A stretch of DNA of 64,000 bases from Bacteroides salyersiae WAL 10018 = DSM 18765 = JCM 12988 (GCF_000381365.1 NZ_KB905468.1:124001-188000), one strand, 5' to 3'; counted from the stretch's first letter, positions 1 to 8,323 are shown. Numbers and translations are program-made. Notes: generated from the letters alone by a model not told the origin.

Positions 1-7
1 ATGCATA

Positions 8-51
8 GTGCGTGTCACTCATAAGCAGGGTGCTTGTCATTGATAGCCTAC
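8..51. repeat. two imperfect 22-bp units at window edge
   Basis: Two adjacent 22-bp units start at 8 (GTGCGTGTCA...) and 30 (GTGCTTGTCA...), and both continue with a CTCAT/TTGAT-like stretch. The 22-bp period is that of the clearer arrays at 15804, 50585 and 63306, but the GTTTC/GAAAC dyad is not obvious here. Any further units lie before the window. Weak call. Confidence 0.3.
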
Positions 52-196
52 CGTTTCAACCTACTTTTCATCAGGAGATAAGAAAATATCTCTTAATCAC
101 CAAAGACTTTACATCAAATGCTATCACAGGAGGGCTCGCATGTTAAATTATAGTAAATATACCCTTGACAAAAAGTAGCTCCGAACAGAGATGTTG

Positions 197-204
197 TATC
201 TTTG
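197..204 (+). promoter_or_regulatory. -7 box TATCTTTG of the PLD-like gene
   Basis: TATCTTTG matches the Bacteroides -7 consensus TAnnTTTG and lies 33 bp before the TTG start at 238. TTGACA at 164-169 could be an upstream element, but its spacing is too long for the usual -33 TTTG. Confidence 0.6.
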
Positions 205-237
205 TTTCTTAGGTGAACTAAATAAAGACAAAGCGCT

Positions 238-1512
238 TTGAAACTACATATATTCTTCATATTATTACTTTTCACAATAGGCAACGCAAGGGCAGGTGAA
301 ACAGATAGTTTATGGGTACAGCGACAGGATACTGCCGAACTATCCAGCGAACAAATGGTGATCCACTTCCTTCAGGAATCGGGCATTCCCATCACTTACG
401 GCAACAAAGTAAAACTGCTTACCAGCGGGCGTGAAAAATTCAATGACCTTTTTGAAGCCATACGCGGTGCCAAACACCACATTCATCTGGAATATTTCAA
501 CTTTCGAAATGACTCGATCGCCAATGCACTCTTCGATCTGCTTGCCGAAAAAGTAAAAGAAGGCGTAGAAGTCCGGGCATTGTTCGATGCTTTCGGAAAT
601 TGGTCCAACAATAAACCATTAAAGAAACGCCATCTCAAGGCTATCCGTGAACGAGGTATCGAAATTGTAAAATTCGATCCTTTCAAGTTCCCCTATATCA
701 ATCACGCTGCCCACCGGGATCACCGGAAAATTGTCGTTATCGACGGCCGGATAGGATACACCGGTGGCATGAACATTGCTGATTATTACATCAACGGACT
801 TCCCAAAATCGGTACATGGCGTGATATGCACATCCGTATCGAAGGTCCGGCAGTAGATATCCTACAAGAAATCTTCCTCACGATATGGAATAAAACGACA
901 AAGCAGAATATCACAGGAGAAGTATATTTCCCCGAGCGACCCGCACCGGCAGACAGTACGGACGGCATTACCGTAGCCATTGTAGACCGTACTCCTAAGA
1001 AAGATCCACGAATGTTGAGCCACACCTACGCAATGTCGATATATGCCGCCAAAGAAAACGTACGTATTGTCAACCCCTATTTCGTTCCAACCTCTTCCAT
1101 ACGCAAGGCATTGAATCATGCCCTCGAAAAAGGAACCAAAGTAGAGATTATGATATCTTCCAAATCCGATATCCCCTTTACCCCGGATGCTTCACTCTAC
1201 AAAGTCCACAAACTGATGAAACGCGGAGCAGATATATATTTGTATAACGGAGGATTCCACCACTCTAAAATCATGATGGTAGATGAAACATTCTGCACGG
1301 TAGGCACAGCCAATCTCAACAGCCGAAGCCTGCGCTACGATTATGAAACCAATGCTTTCATTTTTAACAAAGAATTCACCGCCCAATTGGATAGTGTATT
1401 CCAAGCTGACACGCAGCATTGCACCAGACTGACCCCGGAAGTTTGGAAACAGCGTTCACCATGGAAAAAGTTTGTCGGCTGGTTTGCCAATCTGTTCACT
1501 CCATTTTTATAA
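238..1512 (+). CDS. phospholipase D / cardiolipin synthase-like protein
   Basis: Exported member of the phospholipase D superfamily with two HKD catalytic motifs: HRKIVVID at residues 162-169 and HSKIMMVD at 342-349. The pair is diagnostic of cardiolipin synthases and related phosphatidyltransferases. At 424 aa it is shorter than the roughly 480-aa bacterial Cls, and it begins with a cleavable-looking signal peptide (residues 1-20, hydrophobic FFILLLFTIG) instead of two N-terminal membrane helices. The enzyme therefore probably acts on the outer face of the inner membrane or in the periplasm. The start is TTG, chosen because the signal peptide begins there and no in-frame ATG lies closer to the promoter. 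It is probably transcribed alone. Whether it makes cardiolipin or hydrolyses phospholipid cannot be decided from sequence. Confidence 0.85.
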   Translation: MKLHIFFILLLFTIGNARAGETDSLWVQRQDTAELSSEQMVIHFLQESGIPITYGNKVKLLTSGREKFNDLFEAIRGAKHHIHLEYFNFRNDSIANALFDLLAEKVKEGVEVRALFDAFGNWSNNKPLKKRHLKAIRERGIEIVKFDPFKFPYINHAAHRDHRKIVVIDGRIGYTGGMNIADYYINGLPKIGTWRDMHIRIEGPAVDILQEIFLTIWNKTTKQNITGEVYFPERPAPADSTDGITVAIVDRTPKKDPRMLSHTYAMSIYAAKENVRIVNPYFVPTSSIRKALNHALEKGTKVEIMISSKSDIPFTPDASLYKVHKLMKRGADIYLYNGGFHHSKIMMVDETFCTVGTANLNSRSLRYDYETNAFIFNKEFTAQLDSVFQADTQHCTRLTPEVWKQRSPWKKFVGWFANLFTPFL

Positions 1513-1544
1513 TCGAACAGATTCTTCCGCCTACTCTCCCCGCC

Positions 1545-1670
1545 ATCACCCCATTAGCCACCAACCACTAAATTCCAACTACCAGCTACCAACTACTAAA
1601 TTCTAACTACCAGCTACCAACTACTAAATTCCAAATTCTAACTACCAGCTACTAAATTCTAACTACTTTT
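1545..1670. repeat. tandem ACTACCAGCTACCA word repeats
   Basis: The gap between the PLD-like gene and thyA is filled with permuted words (AACTACCAGCT, ACCAACTACTAAATTC), the 28-bp block occurring about twice in full and again in part. The vocabulary is that of the right arms of the hairpin elements at 45629 and 47113, but no complementary left arm is present here. Confidence 0.7.
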
Positions 1671-1674
1671 TTCC

Positions 1675-1682
1675 TACCTTTG
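1675..1682 (+). promoter_or_regulatory. -7 box TACCTTTG directly before thyA
   Basis: A perfect TAnnTTTG box ends only 5 bp before the thyA ATG at 1688. If used, transcription would start at or next to the start codon and give a leaderless mRNA. No -33 TTTG is visible at the usual spacing because that stretch is word-repeat DNA. Confidence 0.5.
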
Positions 1683-1687
1683 CAATC

Positions 1688-2482
1688 ATGAAACAGTATT
1701 TAGATTTACTCAGTCGTGTACTCGCCGAAGGTACCGAAAAAAGTGATCGTACCGGTACGGGTACAATCAGTGTATTCGGACATCAGATGCGCTTCAACCT
1801 CGAAGAGGGCTTTCCTTGTCTGACAACAAAGAAACTACATCTGAAATCAATAATACACGAGTTACTATGGTTCCTGCAAGGAGATACAAATGTAAAGTAC
1901 TTGCAAGATAACGGTGTTCGTATTTGGAACGAATGGGCGGACGAAAACGGTGATCTCGGTCATATCTACGGTTACCAATGGCGTTCATGGCCCGATTATA
2001 AAGGAGGATTTATCGACCAGATCAGCGAAGTGGTGGATACCATCAAGCACAATCCGGACTCCCGCCGTATTATTGTCAGCGCTTGGAACGTAGGCGATCT
2101 GGACAACATGAACTTACCTCCATGCCATGCTTTCTTCCAATTTTATGTAGCCGATGGCCGGCTCAGCCTGCAGTTATATCAACGCAGTGCGGACATTTTC
2201 TTAGGAGTTCCTTTCAACATCGCCTCATATGCCCTATTGCTGCAAATGATGGCACAGGTAACCGGCCTGAAAGCCGGTGACTTTGTACATACATTGGGAG
2301 ATGCCCATATCTATCTGAATCATCTCGACCAGGTAAAATTACAATTGACCCGTGAACCACGCCCATTGCCGCAGATGAAGATAAATCCGGACGTAAAAAG
2401 TATATTCGACTTCAAATATGAAGATTTTGAATTGGTAAACTACGATCCGCATCCTCATATTGCCGGGAAAGTTTCGGTGTAA
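1688..2482 (+). CDS. thyA: thymidylate synthase
   Basis: Converts dUMP to dTMP using 5,10-methylenetetrahydrofolate as methyl donor and reductant, leaving dihydrofolate. At 264 aa it has exactly the length of the E. coli enzyme. The nucleophile is Cys146 in LPPCHAFFQFYV, and the dUMP-binding stretch QRSADIFLGVPFNIASYA and the C-terminal KVSV are present. It is followed on the same strand by folA, which regenerates tetrahydrofolate from the dihydrofolate that ThyA produces; this is the classic thyA-folA pairing. The 288 bp between the two genes hold a large inverted repeat of short words, so co-transcription is possible but not certain. Confidence 0.98.
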   Translation: MKQYLDLLSRVLAEGTEKSDRTGTGTISVFGHQMRFNLEEGFPCLTTKKLHLKSIIHELLWFLQGDTNVKYLQDNGVRIWNEWADENGDLGHIYGYQWRSWPDYKGGFIDQISEVVDTIKHNPDSRRIIVSAWNVGDLDNMNLPPCHAFFQFYVADGRLSLQLYQRSADIFLGVPFNIASYALLLQMMAQVTGLKAGDFVHTLGDAHIYLNHLDQVKLQLTREPRPLPQMKINPDVKSIFDFKYEDFELVNYDPHPHIAGKVSV

Positions 2483-2765
2483 ATTAGTAGTTAAGTAGTA
2501 AGTAGTAATCAAGTAGTAAGTAGTCAAGTAGTAAGTAGTTAAGTAGTAAGTAGTAAGTAGGTGATAGTTTGATTTGCCAACTCGAACGCATGGAAGATAA
2601 AATAAAGACTTCATGATAATAAGAACTTTAATAATATTGTCATCCAGCACGGTCTTCAACCATCTGCTACCTATTACTCGACTATCATCTACTTAACTAC
2701 TTGACTACTTAACTACTTACTACTTGACTACTTACTACTTGATTACTACTTACTACTTAACAACT
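2483..2765. repeat. inverted word-repeat element between thyA and folA
   Basis: The left part (about 2485-2560) consists of AGTAG/TTAAGTAG/TCAAGTAG words. The right part (about 2690-2762) consists of their complements CTACTTAACTACTTGACTAC. About 130 bp of unrelated sequence separates them, so the RNA could fold into a long stem. It resembles the shorter hairpin elements at 25943, 33051 and 47113 but lacks their conserved core. No gene is seen inside. Confidence 0.75.
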
Positions 2766-2770
2766 TTATT

Positions 2771-3268
2771 ATGAGCAAAATCAGTATCATAGCAGCCGTA
2801 GATCGCCGCATGGGTATCGGCTATCAAAATAAACTTTTATTCTGGTTACCCAATGATCTCAAACGTTTCAAAGCACTTACTACAGGCAACACAATCATTA
2901 TGGGGCGTAAGACGTTTGAATCTCTGCCCAAAGGAGCACTCCCGAACCGCCGTAATATAGTTCTTTCCACTAATCCGGCAACTAATTTCCCGGGAGCAGA
3001 AGTATTCCCTTCTCTGGAAGCCGCCCTACAAAGCTGCCATGAAAAAGAGCATGTCTACATCATCGGTGGTGAAACCGTATACCGCCAAGCCATTGAACTG
3101 GCCGATGAACTCTGCCTTACAGAGATAGATAATGAGGCTCCACAAGCCGATGCTTTCTTTCCTGCGATAGACCCTCAAATATGGCATAAAAAAAGCAAAG
3201 AAGTTCATCTTGCCGATGAAAAACATCTTTGCTCCTATTCTTTCGTCGATTATATCAAAGAGTTATAA
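2771..3268 (+). CDS. folA: dihydrofolate reductase
   Basis: NADPH-dependent reduction of dihydrofolate to tetrahydrofolate, the partner reaction to thymidylate synthase. At 165 aa it has the normal bacterial length. The N-terminal MSKISIIAAVDRRMGIGYQNKLLFWLPND contains the substrate loop with the family acidic residue (Asp in LPNDLKRFK). TTGNTIIMGRKTFESLP is the NADPH-binding signature, and YIIGGETVYRQAI is the second nucleotide-binding loop. The start follows immediately on the right arm of the inverted word repeat, with no clear promoter box of its own, so readthrough from thyA is likely. It ends 9 bp before the convergent regulator gene. Confidence 0.97.
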   Translation: MSKISIIAAVDRRMGIGYQNKLLFWLPNDLKRFKALTTGNTIIMGRKTFESLPKGALPNRRNIVLSTNPATNFPGAEVFPSLEAALQSCHEKEHVYIIGGETVYRQAIELADELCLTEIDNEAPQADAFFPAIDPQIWHKKSKEVHLADEKHLCSYSFVDYIKEL

Positions 3269-3277
3269 ACTCTTCAC

Positions 3278-3754
3278 TTATTCCTCATCCGTATCCACAA
3301 TAATCGGCATCTGCCGTTTTATAGCCTCATGGAAAGAGATAAGTGTTTCGGTACGTGCCAATCCCAACGGTTGTAACTTGTCATGGATTACACTTAATAA
3401 ATGATGGTTGTTCTTTGCATAAATCTTTATGAACATATCATATTTCCCAGTAGTGAAATGGCATTCTACCACCTCGGGTATAGCCTCCAAAGCTTTTGTT
3501 ACAGAATCAAAAGATTCAGGATCCTTCAGGTAAATTCCAATATATGCACACGTTTCGTATCCTATCTTCTCAGGGTCGATAACAAATTCCGAACCCTTCA
3601 ATATTCCCAGATTAGTCAACTTCTGTATGCGCTGATGAATAGCCGCTCCCGACACATTACACGCACGCGCCACTTCCAAAAAAGGAATACGCGCATTATC
3701 CGCTATCAACTTCAAAATTTGCTCATCTAAAGAATCCAATTGATGATGTCCCAT
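3278..3754 (-). CDS. Lrp/AsnC family transcriptional regulator
   Basis: Small regulator (158 aa) with an N-terminal winged helix-turn-helix (LDSLDEQILKLIADNARIPFLEVARACNVSGAAIHQRIQKL, residues 6-46) and a C-terminal RAM ligand-binding domain (CAYIGIYLKDPESFDSV through EAIPEVVECHFTTGKYDMFIKI). This is the standard Lrp/AsnC plan; members oligomerise and sense amino acids. The ligand and targets cannot be read from sequence. It is transcribed alone, convergent with folA and divergent from the M64 peptidase gene, with a TAACTTTG box at 3791-3798 upstream. Autoregulation is usual in the family. Confidence 0.93.
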   Translation of the reverse strand: MGHHQLDSLDEQILKLIADNARIPFLEVARACNVSGAAIHQRIQKLTNLGILKGSEFVIDPEKIGYETCAYIGIYLKDPESFDSVTKALEAIPEVVECHFTTGKYDMFIKIYAKNNHHLLSVIHDKLQPLGLARTETLISFHEAIKRQMPIIVDTDEE

Positions 3755-3790
3755 TTTAATTCAATTTGTTTTAATACATGAATGTTATTG

Positions 3791-3798
3791 CAAAGTTA
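3791..3798 (-). promoter_or_regulatory. -7 box TAACTTTG of the Lrp-type gene
   Basis: On the minus strand TAACTTTG matches TAnnTTTG, 37 bp before the ATG. No good -33 TTTG is visible. Confidence 0.5.
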
Positions 3799-3874
3799 GA
3801 TAATTTTTCGGCAATAAATACTATGATTTATTACTTTTATTTCCCAAAATAGAATAAGTCAGCAAGGGTTTATG

Positions 3875-3882
3875 TATCTTTG
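3875..3882 (+). promoter_or_regulatory. -7 box TATCTTTG of the M64 peptidase gene
   Basis: TATCTTTG lies 23 bp before the ATG at 3906. Together with the minus-strand box at 3798 it makes a compact divergent promoter region. Confidence 0.6.
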
Positions 3883-3905
3883 TAAAACATAAATATACGC
3901 TAAAT

Positions 3906-5186
3906 ATGAAACGATATGCCATTGTCGGGCTTTGCTTTTTATGGATAATAAATGCATATGCACAAGAGTTTACTGATTTTTTTCAGGATAAAACCTTACG
4001 GATAGACTATTTTTTCACAGGAGATGCCAAACATCAGGCCATCTATCTGGATGAGCTATCGCGCCTACCCTCATGGGCCGGGCGCCGGCATCACTTATCA
4101 GAACTTCCCTTAGAAGGCAATGGGCAGATTATAATGACCGATCTTGAAACCGGGAAATGTATCTATAAAACATCCTTTTCGTCTCTCTTTCAAGAATGGC
4201 TTTCCACAGATGAAGCGCAAAAAACAGCCAAAGGATTTGAAAATACTTTTCTGGTACCCTATCCCCAACGCCCGGCGGAGATAGAAATTATCCTGTTCTC
4301 TCCATCACGAAAAGTGATAGCAAATTTAAAACATACGGTACGTCCTGACGACATACTCATCCATGAAAGAGGCACTTCGCATGTCACCCCGCATCAGTAC
4401 ATACAAAAAAGCGGAAACGAAACAGACTGCATAGATGTAGCTATCATGGCCGAAGGATATACCGCAACAGAGATGGAACTGTTCTACAAAGACGCCGGAA
4501 AAGCATGTGAAAGCCTTTTCTTTTACGAACCCTTCAAATCTATGAGACATAAGTTCAACATAATTGCTGTTGCCAGCCTTTCAGAAGACAGTGGCGTAAG
4601 CGTTCCCCGTAAAAATGACTGGAAACACACCGCTTTCGGTTCTCATTTCGATACGTTTTACTCGGACCGTTATCTCACCACATGCCGTGTAAAATCCATA
4701 CACAATGCCCTGGCAGGCATTCCTTACGAGCATATCATTATCATTGCCAATACAGCAGAATACGGTGGTGGTGGCATCTATAACTCCTACACACTGACTG
4801 CAGCTCATCATCCTACCTTCAAACCCGTAGTGGTACATGAATTCGGGCATAGCTTTGCCGGTCTGGGCGATGAGTATTTCTATGAGGATGACGTCATGAC
4901 CGATACTTATCCTCTCAATGTTGAGCCATGGGAACCCAATATCACTACCCGGACCGACTTCTCTTCAAAATGGGAAGATATGCTGCCGGCAGCAACACCT
5001 GTGCCGACTCCACAACAAGCAAACGGCAAATATCCGATAGGAGTGTACGAGGGCGGAGGTTATTCCGCCAAAGGTATTTACCGCCCTTCATTCGATTGCC
5101 GCATGCGAACCAATGAATATCCGGAATTCTGCCCCGTATGCCAGCGTGCAATCCGCAGAATCATAGAATTCTATACCAACAAATAA
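3906..5186 (+). CDS. peptidase family M64 (IgA-peptidase-like), secreted
   Basis: Zinc metallopeptidase of family M64, named after the Clostridium ramosum IgA proteinase. It has a signal peptide (MKRYAIVGLCFLWIINAYAQ), an N-terminal beta-rich M64 domain (about residues 22-145) and a C-terminal catalytic domain. The zinc motif HEFGHSFAGLGDE occupies residues 311-323, with His311, Glu312 and His315 as zinc ligand, base and second ligand, and the family GLGDE following. The length (426 aa) is normal for Bacteroides homologues. Many Bacteroides carry such genes and activity on IgA has not been shown for most of them, so the substrate is open. The acetyltransferase gene 32 bp downstream is probably co-transcribed. 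Confidence 0.9.
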   Translation: MKRYAIVGLCFLWIINAYAQEFTDFFQDKTLRIDYFFTGDAKHQAIYLDELSRLPSWAGRRHHLSELPLEGNGQIIMTDLETGKCIYKTSFSSLFQEWLSTDEAQKTAKGFENTFLVPYPQRPAEIEIILFSPSRKVIANLKHTVRPDDILIHERGTSHVTPHQYIQKSGNETDCIDVAIMAEGYTATEMELFYKDAGKACESLFFYEPFKSMRHKFNIIAVASLSEDSGVSVPRKNDWKHTAFGSHFDTFYSDRYLTTCRVKSIHNALAGIPYEHIIIIANTAEYGGGGIYNSYTLTAAHHPTFKPVVVHEFGHSFAGLGDEYFYEDDVMTDTYPLNVEPWEPNITTRTDFSSKWEDMLPAATPVPTPQQANGKYPIGVYEGGGYSAKGIYRPSFDCRMRTNEYPEFCPVCQRAIRRIIEFYTNK

Positions 5187-5218
5187 CATTTTAATAACCA
5201 ATCAAACCCCAAACCTTT

Positions 5219-5755
5219 ATGATTAGATTTCAAACTATCAGTACGTCTGACGTACAGCATTATCAATTTATGGAAAACCTGCTCATCGCCGCATTCCCTC
5301 CGGAAGAATATCGTGAGTTAAAAGAATTGCGCGAATATACAGATCGTACAGGTAATTTTTATAATAACATCATCTTTGACAACGAGACTCCGGTAGGTTT
5401 TATTACATATTGGGATTTCAACGACTTTTATTATGTAGAACATTTTGCCATCGATCCCACTCTTCGAAATGGCGGTTACGGCAAAAAGACATTGGATTAT
5501 CTATGCAAAAAACTGGATCGCCCCATCGTGCTGGAAGTAGAGATGCCCGTGGAAGAGATGGCAAAGCGCCGTATCAATTTCTATCAGAGACAAGGATTTG
5601 TTCTTTGGGAAAAAGAATACAAGCAACCACCTTACAAGCCCGGAGACGACTTCCTACCCATGTATCTAATGGTGTTTGGCAATTTACAATGTGAACAAGA
5701 CTTTGAAATGATAAAAAATAAGATTCACAAAGAAGTATACAATGTAAAAGAGTAA
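5219..5755 (+). CDS. GNAT family N-acetyltransferase
   Basis: 178-aa GNAT-fold acetyltransferase. The acetyl-CoA binding motif A is recognisable as YYVEHFAIDPTLRNGGYGKK (about residues 76-95), followed by the helix TLDYLCKKL and motif-B-like RINFYQRQGFVLW. The acceptor is unknown; such single-domain GNATs may act on proteins, antibiotics or small metabolites. The gene lies 32 bp after the M64 peptidase gene on the same strand and is followed by a perfect palindromic terminator, so the two form a short operon. No functional link to the peptidase can be deduced. Confidence 0.85.
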   Translation: MIRFQTISTSDVQHYQFMENLLIAAFPPEEYRELKELREYTDRTGNFYNNIIFDNETPVGFITYWDFNDFYYVEHFAIDPTLRNGGYGKKTLDYLCKKLDRPIVLEVEMPVEEMAKRRINFYQRQGFVLWEKEYKQPPYKPGDDFLPMYLMVFGNLQCEQDFEMIKNKIHKEVYNVKE

Positions 5756-5788
5756 AGCCTGACCAAAGTTCTTTTACTCCCAAGAATA

Positions 5789-5842
5789 TATACTAAAAAG
5801 AAAAGGATGCTTAAAATTAAGCATCCTTTTCTTTTTAGTATA
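5789..5842. terminator. bidirectional terminator, 26-bp perfect arms
   Basis: Arms of 26 bp (TATACTAAAAAGAAAAGG... and its exact complement) are separated by two bases (AA). The GC-richer GGATGCTTAA part is bordered by A/T tracts on both sides, so it can terminate the acetyltransferase operon and the convergent exb operon. Confidence 0.9.
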
Positions 5843-5854
5843 TTAAATCAACTC

Positions 5855-6319
5855 TTATTCACGATACTGCGAAGAGTAGTTGATTTTCAAAGCATAAGCT
5901 TGACGAAGCGCGTTTTTAATATCAGTTACGATACCCATCTTCGTATCTTTATCAATCTTCAAAGATACAGTCATCATTGCCTGATCAGATTCTTTCATAC
6001 TTGATCTTTCCGCAATAATATAATCTTGAATTTCGGAAACTTCTGCAAAAGCATCATTCAATTGAATACGGCTCTCAGAACCCATCTTTTGACGAAACTC
6101 TCTCATTGGTTTTCCTACATATACGAATGTTACCAATGATTTCTTCTCAAGCTTTTCTAATTCTGTTGCTTGCGGAATCTTAAATTCAACCTTCAACGTT
6201 ACCTCACGCATTGTTGTTACAATCATAAAGAAGAACAACAGTGTAAAGATAAGGTCAGGTAGAGAAGAAGTATTCAACGCAGGCATTTCACGTTTACCTG
6301 TTTTATTAAATTTTCCCAT
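5855..6319 (-). CDS. exbD: ExbD/TolR family protein (second copy)
   Basis: 154-aa biopolymer transport protein with a short cytoplasmic N-terminus, one transmembrane helix (SLPDLIFTLLFFFMIVTTM, about residues 18-36, with the ion-channel Asp in PDLIF) and a periplasmic domain. It is the last gene of a four-gene operon. ExbD dimers sit inside an ExbB pentamer and pass proton-motive force to TonB, whose gene is at 11100. The start codon overlaps the stop of the preceding exbD by one base (TAATG), suggesting translational coupling. Two different ExbD paralogues next to one ExbB is a common Bacteroidetes arrangement. Confidence 0.92.
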   Translation of the reverse strand: MGKFNKTGKREMPALNTSSLPDLIFTLLFFFMIVTTMREVTLKVEFKIPQATELEKLEKKSLVTFVYVGKPMREFRQKMGSESRIQLNDAFAEVSEIQDYIIAERSSMKESDQAMMTVSLKIDKDTKMGIVTDIKNALRQAYALKINYSSQYRE

Positions 6320-6909
6320 TACTTCTTTTCTCCATATTTTTTAGGTTCAGCTTCAGAAATCTTCTGAGGATAGACTTCACGAACGGCTTTCTGTTGTTCG
6401 TCGTCCAACTCTGAGTATTTCTTTCCCCACTTTTCCTGAGACAATTCATCTCTCAGTTCATTATAAGCGGCAACCAATTCATTTTGTACATCAATATATG
6501 CCTGATATGAAGAAGAACGGTCATTCTGCAAAGAGACTACATGTTTTTCAGTGATCATCATCGGCCCAAAGAAGTTAACATCTTTCGATACTCTCTCAGG
6601 CAATGATTCATCATTGTATTTATTAGCAATAAACTCTTTGGTCTTCGCTCTCAGCTGCTGTACGTTCATGATCTCACCGTTAACCATCAACTGGTCATAC
6701 ATGTTCAGGTAGATCTGCAGAACGTTACGCTGCTTCACTTTCTGATCATCCGGTTTCTCTGTATTTTCAGGCGGTGGCGGCAAACGTCTTGCCAAACCAC
6801 GGTCTGTATCCATAGAAGTTGTAATCAAGAAGAAGATCAGCAACAAGAAAGCTATATCAGCCGTTGAACTTGAATTTATATCAGGAACTTTTCTTTTTCC
6901 TTTTGCCAT
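6319..6909 (-). CDS. exbD: ExbD/TolR family protein (first copy)
   Basis: 196-aa ExbD paralogue. The N-terminal transmembrane helix (STADIAFLLLIFFLITTSM, residues about 14-32) carries the conserved Asp (ADIAF). The periplasmic part is longer than in the following copy: a proline-rich RRLPPPPENTEKPDD, then an insertion rich in charged residues, ending in EPKKYGEKK. The extra 40 or so residues may contact the cell wall or a partner. It is co-transcribed with its neighbours (37 bp after the upstream gene, 1-base overlap with the downstream one). Confidence 0.92.
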   Translation of the reverse strand: MAKGKRKVPDINSSSTADIAFLLLIFFLITTSMDTDRGLARRLPPPPENTEKPDDQKVKQRNVLQIYLNMYDQLMVNGEIMNVQQLRAKTKEFIANKYNDESLPERVSKDVNFFGPMMITEKHVVSLQNDRSSSYQAYIDVQNELVAAYNELRDELSQEKWGKKYSELDDEQQKAVREVYPQKISEAEPKKYGEKK

Positions 6910-6945
6910 AGTATTACTATATTTAATTGAGCAAGCTCAATTGGA

Positions 6946-7434
6946 TTATGATAATTTCTTCCAGATACTACTCAAGATGATAGCAACGACAGTTGCACCC
7001 AACAGGAAGTAGATTGAATAAAGGAACATATCAGTCAACTTCAACCAGAAAGGAACGTTTTCTGTTCCATCATATCCCGGCATTCTCAAAGTTTCTTCAC
7101 TACCCATAGCCCAAGAAACAACCATCACAAGGACTAAAAGAATAAGACCGATCAAGGATTTAATAGCACTCACCGGATTATCTTTCAATGCAGATCCAAA
7201 CTGGAATATAGCAGCAACAATGGTTGCAATTACCGCTACAGCAAACAACCCATACATCAAATACAGCAATGCATCTGTATTGGCAGGTTGCCACATCTCC
7301 GGATCAACGCCTGCCATCACTGCCGCACCTTGAGCGTCTCCTCCGAAGAAGAACAGTCCCAATACGATCAGGATAAGAGCAAACATTGCGTACAGTACAT
7401 AGTACGATACTTTATATGATAACTTACTACTCAT
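6946..7434 (-). CDS. four-helix membrane protein of the exb operon
   Basis: I do not recognise a named family. The 162-aa protein has four predicted transmembrane helices: about residues 9-30 (VSYYVLYAMFALILIVLGLF), 54-77 (LYLMYGLFAVAVIATIVAAI), 88-108 (IKSLIGLILLVLVMVVSWAM) and 135-157 (MFLYSIYFLLGATVVAIILS). There is no signal peptide and no catalytic motif. It is placed between exbB (6 bp away) and exbD within the operon, which argues for a role in assembly or gating of the Exb motor, but that is inference from position only. Confidence 0.85.
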   Translation of the reverse strand: MSSKLSYKVSYYVLYAMFALILIVLGLFFFGGDAQGAAVMAGVDPEMWQPANTDALLYLMYGLFAVAVIATIVAAIFQFGSALKDNPVSAIKSLIGLILLVLVMVVSWAMGSEETLRMPGYDGTENVPFWLKLTDMFLYSIYFLLGATVVAIILSSIWKKLS

Positions 7435-7440
7435 CTCAGA

Positions 7441-8238
7441 TTATTTTTTGTATTTCAAGTTATATTTGATTACCATGTCAAGCAAAGTAATAGAAGAATC
7501 TTCCATTTCGCTTGTAAGAGCTTCGATCTTAGAAAGTACATAGTTATAGAATACCTGCAGAATCAAAGCAACGATCAAACCGAAGATAGTTGTGATCAAG
7601 GCAACTTTCATACCACCTGCAACAACCGTCGGAGAGATATCACCTACCTGCTGGATTTTATCAAATGCCTGCACCATACCGATTACAGTACCCAAGAATC
7701 CCAAAGACGGAGCCATTGCGATAAACAGTGTGATCCAAGAACATCCTTTTTCAAGATAACCGGCTTGTACACCACCATAAGATACTACTGATTTTTCTAC
7801 AACATCAATACCCTGATCAATTCTCATCAAACCCTGATAGTAGATAGAAGCAATAGGACCTCTGGTATTACGAGCGATGTCTTTTGCAGCTTCAACATCA
7901 CCTTTTTCCAAAGCAGCCTCGATAGAAGCCATAAATTTCTTAGTATTGATTTCTGCCAAGCTCAAATAAATAATACGCTCAATACAGAATGCCAAACCGA
8001 TAACCAATGCGATAGCTACCAAACTCATGAAAGATGCAGTACCTTCAATGAATTTTACTTTAATCTCTTTGTGGATACCACCTTCTTCAACGTCAGGAGC
8101 AGCAACAGCAGATTCTACAGCAGCAGGTGCAGCCTGTTCAGTTTGTTCAGCCGCAGGAGCATCTTGAGCCTGAACGAGTTGAGTTGAGCCAAATGTTAAG
8201 ACTCCCATCACAGCAACAATTGCAAATAACTTTTTCAT
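7441..8238 (-). CDS. exbB: MotA/TolQ/ExbB proton channel family protein
   Basis: 265-aa inner-membrane channel subunit of the TonB energising complex. It begins with a signal-like segment (MKKLFAIVAVMGVLTFGSTQLVQAQ), then an Ala/Glu/Pro-rich linker (residues about 26-55), a first membrane helix (SFMSLVAIALVIGLAFCIERIIY, about 69-91), a cytoplasmic loop, and two further helices (WITLFIAMAPSLGFLGTVIGMVQAF and VALITTIFGLIVALILQVFYNYV). GFLGTVIGM is the family signature. It is the first gene of the operon exbB, membrane protein, exbD, exbD. The partner TonB is encoded 3 kb away. No clear TAnnTTTG box was found in the AT-rich 85 bp before the start. Confidence 0.93.
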   Translation of the reverse strand: MKKLFAIVAVMGVLTFGSTQLVQAQDAPAAEQTEQAAPAAVESAVAAPDVEEGGIHKEIKVKFIEGTASFMSLVAIALVIGLAFCIERIIYLSLAEINTKKFMASIEAALEKGDVEAAKDIARNTRGPIASIYYQGLMRIDQGIDVVEKSVVSYGGVQAGYLEKGCSWITLFIAMAPSLGFLGTVIGMVQAFDKIQQVGDISPTVVAGGMKVALITTIFGLIVALILQVFYNYVLSKIEALTSEMEDSSITLLDMVIKYNLKYKK

Positions 8239-8323
8239 TGTGTGTCTAATTTTTAAGATTAATTAATTAAATTATTGTTATTGTATTTATTTTAGTTGTT
8301 TCCGATCTCATTCACTGCACCTG

